Of a stretch of DNA of 64,000 bases, positions 39,850-49,500 are shown one piece after another. Numbering within the stretch: the first letter of the stretch is position 1; each line of letters begins with the position of its first letter. The notes below the pieces were generated by a model. That model saw only the letters and a list, made by a program, of their open reading frames with translations, ran no database searches and was not told the DNA's origin. The translations under genes were made by a program, and so were the position numbers. Source of the DNA: Paralichthys olivaceus (taxonomy: Eukaryota; Chordata; Actinopteri; Pleuronectiformes; Paralichthyidae); contig NC_091094.1 in NCBI RefSeq assembly GCF_024713975.1, forward strand, positions 15,223,001-15,287,000, in the 5' to 3' direction.

Positions 39850-40030
39850 CTGTGAGTGATGAAGGAGCAGAAGATGCGTTCACTGACTCTGCGGCTCCGC
39901 TGGCTTAATCTGCGAGGAGGGGCTTCTTCTGTCGCGGAGACACGGTGGATGTCGTACAGCCACAGAAGAGTGTTTCAACACGGTCAGCTTGCGTTAAACG
40001 CCGGTAGCCATGTTCCTGTTTGCCTACGTT
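39850..40030 (-). promoter_or_regulatory. arfgap1: arfgap1 5' UTR exon and promoter region
   Basis: On the - strand the sequence ATCACTCACAG|GTAACG gives a donor at 39850/39849, ahead of the acceptor near 39013 that precedes the ATG exon. The surrounding 39780-40140 is CpG-rich compared with its neighbours, as expected for a housekeeping promoter. The exact transcription start is not visible. Confidence 0.5.
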
Positions 40031-40160
40031 GGCAGTGCAGAGCACTATGGGAGCCCGTCCTCCTCTTCCTCCTCCTCTTCCTCCTCCTGCCCGTGGCCTC
40101 TTTCCTGTTTCCTTCCCCTCTGCTGCCTCCACTGTCTCGGAGTGTGAACAGGCATGTGAG

Positions 40161-40330
40161 TTAAAGGGATGGTTCACCTAAAAAATGAAAATTCGCTCAT
40201 TATCTACTCCAGGGCTTTTCAGAGGGTGGGGCGCGCCTCCCCTAGGGGGCGCCAGAGTTCTTCAGGGGGAGGGCCTGATTGTGGTGATGTGAGGTGTTAA
40301 AAAAGAGCAGAGATGGGGGGGGGTCGACGT
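40161..40330. repeat. Repeat fragments: family B MITE end and hAT-like end
   Basis: 40161-40205 reads TTAAAGGGATGGTTCACCT...CGCTCATTATCTACTCC, the end of the family B MITE. It runs straight into CAGGGCTTTTCAGAGGGTGGGGCGCGCC...AGGGGGCGCC, which resembles a hAT-type element end. No matching right end was found. Confidence 0.4.
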
Positions 40331-41049
40331 GACACAGCATAATTCACACCATGTTTTTGCATCAATGACATCATTTGGAGCTTGCACAGTGGCGATCAGG
40401 GAAAGGAGTCTCCGTGTCAAGGTCCCGCTGATAAACTCAATTAGCTATCAATCATGATGCTTCACCCTGTTTTCATAGCATCATATAACTAATTAAAACC
40501 AAACCTATATGAAATTCAAGCACTTACATCAGTTTGATTACAACTATGTGAAATGGCAAAAAACATCTTTGACTTTTTAGTGTTGCCCATGTCCCACCCA
40601 CTAACATGATGAAGGCAGGGTTTATTCTGTGGAGGGCAGTAGTTTCCCTCTATCATTCTGCCTTACTTTAAATGATGATAGACAAAAACCATGTGAGTGT
40701 TTTCCAGAACTTTTTAGAAATTATTAAATACAAAACACCTATGTAATAATTGTCTATGGTATCACAAATTAGATTTCATATGTCAAAAGTAAAACATGAG
40801 AAAAGTCAAAGTAATTGGGAATGAAACGGAAGTGGCACCGCATTTACTACCACAATGTTAGTAAAGTTAATTAATTTATTAATATTTACCTTTACCTCAT
40901 CGCCTTAAAATCTGCTTTCAGTAATGTAACTTTCTGACTCATTTTGAGGAATCTAAGGGAAGTTGTCAGCCTGCACTCCTGGTGCTGCAGTGTTAAATAA
41001 CCATGTAGGTGTCAGCATTAGGCTCTTTAACCAATGTCATTAGCTGTTC

Positions 41050-41076
41050 TTATCTGATAAAACAGAAGCATAAAAG
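41050..41076 (+). promoter_or_regulatory. Candidate core promoter of the Rhcg-like gene
   Basis: A palindromic GATA pair (TTATCTGATAA, about 41050-41060) is followed ten bases on by a TATA-like CATAAAAG (about 41069-41076), with the ATG at 41131. An intronless gene needs its own compact promoter, and the spacing fits a short 5' UTR. Sequence inference only. Confidence 0.4.
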
Positions 41077-41130
41077 GAGTGTTGATGCTGCTGCGGGAGC
41101 TACTCTCTGGACTGTGAGTTGTGCATTATC

Positions 41131-42579
41131 ATGAATTCGTCTACAAGTTTGAGAGTGCGCTTGCCAGTGCTCGTGCTGGTGCTGGAGGTTGTCATCATGG
41201 TTCTGTATTTTTTCTTTGTCACTTATGATGACAATGCCAATGCTAAGCTGCAGAACAATGAGACCAACCCAATGGAGAACTCCCTGTATCGCGACTATCC
41301 CTACTTTGCCGACGTGCAGGTGATGATCTTCATAGGTTTTGGTTGCCTGCTCGCCTTTTTCCGATTCTACGGCTTCAGTGGAATGGTCTTCAACTTTCTT
41401 ACAGCTACATTTTCCATCCAGTGGGCCATCCTGATTCAAGGTTTCTTCCAGTTTTATTACAATGGTCAAATTCACCTGGGGGTGATCAACCTGCTAAATG
41501 CAGAGTTTGCCTGTGCTGTGGTGCTCATCTCATTTGGAGCTGTACTCGGAAAGACCAGTCCTGTCCAGCTCCTGGTTATGGCATTGCTGGAGATCCCTGT
41601 CTTTGCTGTGACAGAGTGGGCTGTATTGAAATACATTAGAATCAATGATGCAGGAGGCTCTATTCTTATTCACTTGTTTGCCTGCTACTTTGGTCTTGGA
41701 GTGACATTTGTTCTGTTCCGCCCGAGCCTGAATAATGGACATCCTAAAGAGACAACCTGTTATCAATCTGATATCCTATCTGTCATGGGAACCCTGTTCC
41801 TTTGGGTGTTCTGGCCATCATTCAACTCTGCTCTGACCTTTAAGGGTGATGATCAACACAGAGCAATTCTCCACACTTTTATAGGCCTAAGCTCATCCAC
41901 GATGACAGCTTTCGCCCTGTCTGCAGTGTTTAACAAGAGAGGAAAGCTCACAATGGCTGACATTCAGAATGTGACTTTGGCAGGTGGTGTGACTGTTGGT
42001 GCTTCTGTAGACATGATGATTTCTCCTGCTGCTGCATACACCCTGGGCATCATCGGCTGTACTGCCTGTTTTCTTGGCTACAAATACCTGACTCCCTTTT
42101 TAGCCCAACGTCTGAGGATCCAAGACCAGTGTGGAATTCACAATCTCCATGGGCTCACTGGCCTGATATCATCCACAGCAGGAATCTGTGCTATCCTCTT
42201 AGCCACCGAGGAAACATACGGGCCCAGCATGTATCAGATCTTCTCCCATCGTGCTCCGCCCGCAGGAGATCAAAAGCTGCTGGAGCTGCAGATGCAGATT
42301 CCCGGACTGAAGCCGGGTTTGGGCCGCACTGCACAGGAACAAGCACTCTACCAGGTTGCAGCTATTTTCTCTACAATTGCAGCATCTGCAGTTGGTGGGC
42401 TGCTCACCGGCTTGGTTCTGAAGTTGCCCTGCTTGGCATCCCCAGCTGACGAGGACTGTTTCGATGATGAGCTTTTCTTTGACATGCCGTCAGACTTTGA
42501 GAGCGTAGTCTTCAAGAGCCCAGTAATCTGTGATGAAAAAGGACTGCCTATGAATGCAATGAACCGCAAAATCAATTAG
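41131..42579 (+). CDS. Rh family ammonium channel, Rhcg type, intronless
   Basis: This 482-aa polytopic membrane protein belongs to the Amt/Rh family and should conduct ammonia across epithelial plasma membranes, typically gill or kidney in fish. Pore residues are intact by comparison with human RHCG as I recall it: twin histidines H181 (SILIHLFACYFG) and H340 (NNLHG-like HNLHGLTG), phenylalanine gate F126 and F231 (WPSFNSAL), and acidic D173 (INDAGGS). A glycosylation sequon, N43-E-T, sits in the first extracellular loop. The C-terminal DEDCFDDELFFDMP matches the Rhcg cytoplasmic signature. The whole CDS is one exon, whereas the RHCG genes I know have about ten introns, so this is likely an old retrocopy that stayed functional. 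The ATG at 41131 is the first in frame; upstream codons lack ATG. It could be rhcg2 or rhcgl1 in fish nomenclature. Confidence 0.95.
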   Translation: MNSSTSLRVRLPVLVLVLEVVIMVLYFFFVTYDDNANAKLQNNETNPMENSLYRDYPYFADVQVMIFIGFGCLLAFFRFYGFSGMVFNFLTATFSIQWAILIQGFFQFYYNGQIHLGVINLLNAEFACAVVLISFGAVLGKTSPVQLLVMALLEIPVFAVTEWAVLKYIRINDAGGSILIHLFACYFGLGVTFVLFRPSLNNGHPKETTCYQSDILSVMGTLFLWVFWPSFNSALTFKGDDQHRAILHTFIGLSSSTMTAFALSAVFNKRGKLTMADIQNVTLAGGVTVGASVDMMISPAAAYTLGIIGCTACFLGYKYLTPFLAQRLRIQDQCGIHNLHGLTGLISSTAGICAILLATEETYGPSMYQIFSHRAPPAGDQKLLELQMQIPGLKPGLGRTAQEQALYQVAAIFSTIAASAVGGLLTGLVLKLPCLASPADEDCFDDELFFDMPSDFESVVFKSPVICDEKGLPMNAMNRKIN

Positions 42580-42662
42580 TAGATAGTATTCATGGCTGCT
42601 AGTAGTAGCAGTCAGTGTTTTTGTATGAGTCATTTCATGTTTTAATTATTGTCACTAAACTA

Positions 42663-42742
42663 TTTTAAAGATTTTCATTGCAAACATGTACGCTGTATCT
42701 GTTGTGCAGATGACAATAAACCTTTGAACTTTGTACTTTGAA
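42663..42742 (+). mobile_element. L2-type LINE 3' tail in the Rhcg-like 3' UTR
   Basis: The block ...GATTTTCATTGCAAACATG, then TACGCTGTATCTGTTGTGCA, then GATGACAATAAACCTTTGAA matches, in inverted orientation, the 3' end of the L2-type LINE at 52452-52535 almost base for base. It contains the AATAAA hexamer (42715-42720) that probably polyadenylates the Rh transcript, 84 bases after the stop. It may be a short LINE or LINE-tailed SINE insertion, or a tail carried when the gene was retroposed. Confidence 0.8.
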
Positions 42743-43285
42743 TGGATATTTTGAACATTTGTTTTGAAGTGTATAAAATGTTTAAAATATATATGGATTA
42801 TGAGCTGGATGTTTCTGAAACATAAATCATTTCCAAAAAACTGTTTGCATTTTTGTATGTACAATGGAAATTGACTGGTATTCGTAGAAAAAATACATTA
42901 TGTAATATGTGGTGTGTTATTAATTTCATTTGAAATAAATGATTTATTAAAAAAAAAAACTGTTTTGTCATTTCCATTGTAAATAACATTTATCCAGTGG
43001 ATACTGTATGCATCAGCCTCATTAATTGGACGTCATATATAGAATAAAATAATAAATATAATAAAAAGCTTTAGTGGTTAAGTATTTAACATTATAATTT
43101 ATATTTTAGTTTTCCAGTGTCTCATATATATTTAATTAGGGACTCGACCAAAGCTACACGAATGAAGCAGAAGAAAAGCTAAATAGAGAGATTAAGGATT
43201 ACTGCAACACTTTCTGTGGGCAGTAAGTGTTCTGTTAAACTCATATAGGTTGTCAGCAACTTTAGATAGCACACTTGTGATAAGG

Positions 43286-43537
43286 TAAATGGTTGTATTT
43301 ATATAGTGCTTTTCTAGTCTTGAAGACCACTCAAAGCGCTTTACACTACAGTTTTCCATTCACCGATTCATACAGTGCTTCTATAGCTAGCACTTTTTTT
43401 GATGTTGTATTGGGCAGTTTTGGGGTTTAGTATCTTGCCCAAGGACACTTTGGCATGCAGATGGGAAGACTGGGGATTGAACTTCCGACCTTCTGGTTGG
43501 AGGACGACCACTCAACCCCCTCAGCCACAGCCACCCC
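43286..43537. repeat. Abundant teleost dispersed repeat
   Basis: The phrases TTATATAGTGCTTTTCTAGTC, CACTCAAAGCGCTTTACACTA, CTTGCCCAAGGACACTTTGGC and CAGCCACAGCCACCCC are typical of a repeat found many times in teleost genomes. I cannot assign it to a named superfamily with confidence. Confidence 0.65.
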
Positions 43538-44079
43538 ATAACATAACATAACAGCATTGCATTTGTTCCGAGATCATCTGCTTTTCGATAAGGTTCTAAA
43601 CAATGACCACTGATTGATGGATTACATAATTTACGATGTCCCCATTGATATTATAAAACTGATGACCATGATAACCTCACTTTGCACCAGGATCTAACTA
43701 ATTCCTCTTCTTTGTATAGACTTCTTTCTTGTTCCACAATTTATTGTTATTTATTTTTATGCATCTTTGAAACTACCACTATCTTTGAATACATTAATAG
43801 GTGTCTTTAGTAAAGCTACTCCACTTACAATAATTCATATATTCTCAGTGTTATTTTCTGTTATATTCACAGTGTTATCATATGTTATATCATGTTATAT
43901 TGACATGTCATATCTCCACGTGATTATTATTTCACTTGCCTCAGCATGCATGAGTCCACTGAATGGATTTATGACCACTTTTACATAATAATCACCAAAG
44001 TTGCCAGAGTGCTCCATTTATCTGAAGGTTATTGACGAAAGTCGATGGAGCCCAATTAGCTCATAAATAGTTACAACCT

Positions 44080-44121
44080 AATATCCCTTTGGGGATGAAT
44101 AAAGTAATGTATCTATCTTTC
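44080..44121 (+). mobile_element. LINE 3' tail fragment
   Basis: CCCTTTGGGGATGAATAAAG followed by TAATGTATCTATC looks like the 3' end of fish LINEs that finish in AATAAAGTATCTATC repeats. Only the tail is recognisable. Confidence 0.5.
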
Positions 44122-44295
44122 CACAGTTGAATAGACAACATCTAAACAAGCCAACAAGACTAAGACTCTGATCAACTACACTTGATATAAGCTTTCAATA
44201 CTTGGTGCTGTTAGCATATGTTAATAGGCATTCAAAAAGTATTGATACCCTCGCTCCACTCATACAGCATGGCCAAAGCTCGTGCTTTGCCAAAG

Positions 44296-44390
44296 GTCCT
44301 GCCAACCTCTCTAAAGAGTGGTTGATGCACTTATTGTAAGTCGCTTTGGATAACTGCGTCAGCTAAATGAAATGTAATGTAATGTAAAAG
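44296..44390 (+). repeat. SINE/LINE-like repeat tail with ATGTA units
   Basis: TTGTAAGTCGCTTTGGATAA and GCGTCAGCTAAATGAAATGT, followed by AATGTAATGTAAA, are a familiar tail of fish retroposons. The 5' part is not clear. Confidence 0.55.
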
Positions 44391-45196
44391 AGTGAGCTTT
44401 TGATTCCAGTCCTCAGAGCACAAAGTTGGTTGATTTACCCCAAAAGTTTACATTGCAAGCAAGTTAACACAAAAGTGCTTGATTTTCATTGTACAACTTT
44501 AGTCAAAGCTTCAACCAAGTGCTTTACTGGAATCAAAGGCATGTCAATTAAAAGGTTATTGCGTCCATAACTCAATAAGCAATAACTAACTGATAATAAG
44601 TATATGATCTGCCAGGATTCTGGTTACTTGCATCTACATGAATACTATTTGTAACAGAGGCTAAAGGACAACAAGTGTTATCTAATCATGCAGGTTCTAT
44701 GAAAATTCTATATTCTGATTCTTAGTTGCTGAGACATACAGTGCTTTCATGTTTCTTTGATCCTCCTCCTACTTTGAACATTTTGTGGAATCTGCAGATA
44801 ATTTGGGGGGAAAATGACACATACAGTGGTGTCCAAAAGTCTGAGATTCAGGGAAATTGGTCTCGGACCCTGTTGTATATAATGACATTGGTCTGATTGT
44901 TTGGTTAAATTAGCTTTATTAATATCACCACACCATTGTGAGTGTGACTACATCTACATTTTATCTCTAGGAAGATTCCAGTTCAGATTCTGACTGATTG
45001 TGCCGGCTGTGACTGACCTTACCCCCCACTGTCTGCAATGCTCTAACAGTTGTGTAGTCCGTGTGTGAGTGTGTGTGTGTTGTAAGGGGTGTGATCAAAG
45101 TTCATTTGTTGGGGGCAACTCAATCCAAGTGTTAATGAGAGGGGGTGAATATGTGACTGTGTAAGGAGGGGGATTTATCACCTCTATCACTTGTTC

Positions 45197-45202
45197 TGTG
45201 TG

Positions 45203-45234
<32 letters not shown>

Positions 45235-45250
45235 TGCATGCGTGCGTGCG

Positions 45251-45298
<48 letters not shown>
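45197..45298. repeat. Compound TG / CGTG microsatellite
   Basis: Around 100 bases of strictly alternating pyrimidine and purine: (TG)n, then (CGTG)n with one CATG, then (TG)n. The Thr/His open frame on the - strand is an artefact of the repeat. Confidence 0.95.
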
Positions 45299-45300
<2 letters not shown>

Positions 45301-46585
45301 ATATAACAGGATGAGATGACAGGAGTATTGCCTGATTGGGGTATATTCAGTGTAAACGCAGGGTATGTCTCAGCCCTGCAATACTTCTCATTCATTCTAC
45401 AAGTGGAATGCTAACATGCTCAGGACAATGGTAATATTCTGATGTGTAACAGGTATGATATATACCATGTTCACCTTTTATTACCTCTAAACACAGAGTG
45501 CAGCTGAGGGGGTGATTTAGTCATTTGGGCAGAAGTGTTGGACTTGGAAATAATAAAAAGATGTAATTTTCATTGCAATACTTGTGTAACTGTATCACCC
45601 AGAGAAGTCCCATCATCAATCATCATTTCAGAAGTAAAGTGTCAAATTTAAATCATTGATTCTGAATTTGATTTGCAGTGATTTACAGTATTCAACACAA
45701 TGAAAACAAAAAATTAAAGGAGTGCCAGTCCTCTCCCATGTTTACGACTCTGTTCCATTGAAGGACAGTGTTCCATCTGTCCTGTAACTACACCATTAAT
45801 TATTACAATTATTATCTTCCACATTGATTTTATTGCCTGGACTGTAATCACTAACATGATAAATATGGTTTGGTGATGGAATTTACCAAGTAATGACCAA
45901 AATTGTTTGTATGGGTTGGAGTAACGAGGCGCAGTGAAAGTGTAAGCAGTTTTTAATGAATGTATGTTGCAGGAAATTCAATTTTACAGAGCCTGACAAC
46001 TGAATTATTGAACAAAACTATGATGATAGAGACTAACAAAGTTTACGTCTTATTTCTTAACATTGTTGTTATAATTGCTATAGTCTCAGTAATGTATCAG
46101 GTCAAAATGCATCTAGGATTCTTTGATTAGGCAGGTTTAAACATTAACATATCAGATGTGCACAACCTTAATTGAACCTTGAAGAGATTAGGATGAGTCA
46201 AAGCAGACAAACATCCCTGACTTGATCAACAGAGAAAGTAAAAGTTGAAAAAAATGCTATTTCACTAAATGTTGAATGCATATTTATGTATATGAAGCGT
46301 TTCACTTCAATAATCCATGAGTATCATTTCACTAACTAATACATTACCAAACACCAGCTGTATTTCTTTTGATTTAAGTAAAACCCCAAAATGAGCTTCC
46401 AAAAACTGCATTGAATGATTGTTCTCTAGTAAATCCACTACCAGTGAGTTGCATGAGAGATATACAGTATGTGCACCATCACCACAGAAGTCATTTGTGA
46501 TATGATGACAAATAGTGCTATCTAGTGGCTGCAGGTCATGTTACAAAAAGTACATTTGTTACATGTAAGCATCTGTAACCTTTTT

Positions 46586-49500
46586 TCAGAGATGGTTGGC
46601 ATACTCCTCTCCAGTGTCTGCAGTGATGATCGTTTTTGTGCGCTGAGTTTGCACAGACGCATATAAATCAGACATGGTGGAGACGGCATCTGTGTTGCCT
46701 CCATCTTCTTTCTCTGGTTCCAGGGCCATCTCAGTCTCTGACTGAGCTACATCTGAGTACATCTTTATCTGTGGAGAGCTGCGGCCAGACTGTGATCTCG
46801 GGGGTTTCAGACTCAGATTAGCATAGCAGTCCTGAGGTTTGGTCTGGAGGGAGAGACAAATAACTCATATAAAGACATGTCAGATATATATCATCTAAAA
46901 TCAAAAATGTTGTGTTGTGTATATACTCGCAATGCAGCTGGTCTGTCTTTAGTCTAATTTGGGAAGTAACCAACAAGCTGGGGAAGGCCATTAACATTAT
47001 GACATATATATATATACATATATATATATATTGTAATGGAAAACTTGCATATGAACTTTGCTTGAACTCTTTCCTATGTCTGATCAATGCTCGTGTGCTG
47101 TGTTCAACAATAGCTCATATAGAAACACAATTGTGCTCCCCAAAAGGGACTGCAAGGCATACATGCAGACGGACGTTTTCATAACTAGACAGACACCTTT
47201 TACTGTTTTACCCTTAACTATCCAATGCCATGACTGTTGCTATGCACTTGGCAGATGTAACCTCAGAGTTCATGTCCTTTCTTGATGATGATCCTCTTGC
47301 TGACCCTGATCTGGGCAGTAGCAAACTTCTTCTTTCAAACAGAAGCAAGAGCAGACAGCTTCTTGTTTCAACTAGACTACAGGTGGCTTCAGTTTTTCAT
47401 GCTATTACTCAGAAACAGTTGTCTCTTATGTTTCCTGTTTACCTGACTGTTAAAAACCTTCTTCTTTCCCTATTCGGGGTTGTTCCACTCTGAGCATTCA
47501 TGCTGAGTGTGAAACCCTCTGCAGAGCTCTATTAAAGACCCAAAGATAACTCTGGTCTGAGAAACTCTTTATTTCACATCTCGAGATAAATTTCCATCAC
47601 AATACATATATATATATCTAGAAAGGCAAAAAAGGAACATGTATGTTTGGAAAAATATGTGTAAAAAAATCCCTAAAGCTGCTCTTGAGTGCAATAGTAC
47701 ATTTTGATGCAAAGAGGGAAATAAACCTGGGCACCCCTGCTTTTTCATATTTTTCACAGCAAGAGTGCCTTTTTTTTAGTTTATTTACATTTTCTTGTGA
47801 TAGATGCGTGTTTTAAAAACTTTCCTGGTAGTCCCAGTTTCACTGACTTTAAAGTACAAAATTTGTATCATACATTTCTGGTGCCCATATATTGCAACAA
47901 ATGTTCCTCAAGTTAAAACTATTTGCATCGTCCTACACAAGTTGGTGGTAATTCAGCCACATCATTATGGGCACAGGGAACTTTCACAGTGAACTTTTAA
48001 GCAAATTCAAATCCAAAATCATCATCTCTTATTTTTTAAAAGGTTATTTTTTCCTGTTGCACTTCCATTTATTTTTTCTGCTGCTTCTCTTTACCCCATA
48101 TGAAGATGGAAAAGTGTTGCTGCGAGGGCTAGTGATGTGAATAGCAGTTGCAGAGCATGATGAGAAAAAGTAGTAAGGGTTTAATTTTTTGTAAAAGCAA
48201 TTAAGGACTGAACCTGTGACTTAAGCTTAGAACTCACTCTCTGTTCGTCCCTCACAGATGAGTGTTGAGGATTATCATCTCTGAACGAAGGCACATCTAT
48301 GGAAAACATCATCATACTGTTAGCAGATGCTAATGTGTAAAAGACAAAGACACACAAATGCATTAAGACATACACATGCTCACACACAATGTACCTGTAC
48401 TTGTTTGCATGAAGTTTATGTTTCCATAAATAGGATTTTCTTCCATCTGCCTCTGACCCCGACTTAAGATTGATATGCAGAGAGGAGATATGTTGTTTTT
48501 AATCTCCAGTTTGGTGATGAGTTCTCAACATTCAGGTCATTTCATGATTTGCTTTACATACCTCTTTCTTTGACATGTCCCTTTTCCTGGGGAACAATAC
48601 ATTCACCGTCAAATACAGACATTTGTTTTAACAGGATTTTTAAAAAGCAAATAATAAAATTACCTGAGCAACATTGTGATACACAGCAGAAAATATTCAC
48701 AGATAGTGAGAATACCAGCATTGCACCAAGAACTCCAAACAGCACCAGTCCCATAGGGGGTGAACAAAACAATTTGTTCAACTCTGGAGAAAAAGAGAGA
48801 AAGAGGTGTATTTATTATGGGCCATTTGACATTATTAAATATCCTCCTGACATGAGTGCAGGTCACATATTTCACAATGAATATGAACAAAATCACATTT
48901 TGTGTGTGTGTATGTGTTTGTATGTAACACATCCAGTTATCAGCTGCCAGTGCAGTCAGTGTGACAAACTCAATCCACTCAGTGAGAGATTTTGTAAATG
49001 TGAAGCTGCATTTGGCCCAGGGCTGGAATACGTTCACTAAGGACCAAAGCTCCTTCATCCAGTTATTGAGACTGGGATTGATTCAACTGGGTGTTTGTTT
49101 GTTTTGAAACTCAAAGGATCAGATAGAAGTGCCCTTGCAGTGAACAGTTTTATTATTAAATTATAATTTTTATAAGCCTTAAAGATACAGTGTGTAGAAT
49201 TTTGTGATATCTAGTGTTGAAATTACATGTTGCAGCTGAACACCCCTCACCTCACCCTCTCCTTCCAAAAGTGAAAAGAAACTGTGGAAGCCTTTAATTT
49301 TCATAGAAACTCAAAAGGTGTTTAGTTTGTCCAGTCTGGACTAATGTAAAAAACATGGCTCCTATGTTTAAATATAAAGAGTATTTTCTAGAGTAAAGAA
49401 AACTACAATTCATACAATTTAGATGAAACTAACTAGTGACAACATCATGAGGATTATTCTACATTAAATTTCTGCCAAAAGTTCCCTTTCACCTAAATCT

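Larger units (their letters stand above)
42790..46570. other. Repeat-rich intergenic region
   Basis: No gene is visible. The stretch holds a dispersed repeat (about 43286-43537), a LINE tail (44080-44121), another repeat tail (about 44296-44390) and a long TG/CGTG microsatellite (45197-45298). The remaining sequence is AT-rich and unremarkable. Confidence 0.55.

Noticed and set aside
43767-43988. 73-codon hydrophobic open frame on the + strand
   Set aside because: AT-rich intergenic DNA that gives hydrophobic codons by chance; no conserved motif.
45132-45395. Thr/His-repeat open frame on the - strand
   Set aside because: Pure translation of the TG/CGTG microsatellite.
48660-49058. 132-codon open frame on the - strand upstream of the SIT1 transmembrane exon
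   Set aside because: It reads through a clear acceptor at 48784 in a frame different from the conserved one. The real first exon is at 51609-51639, which fits phase and sequence.
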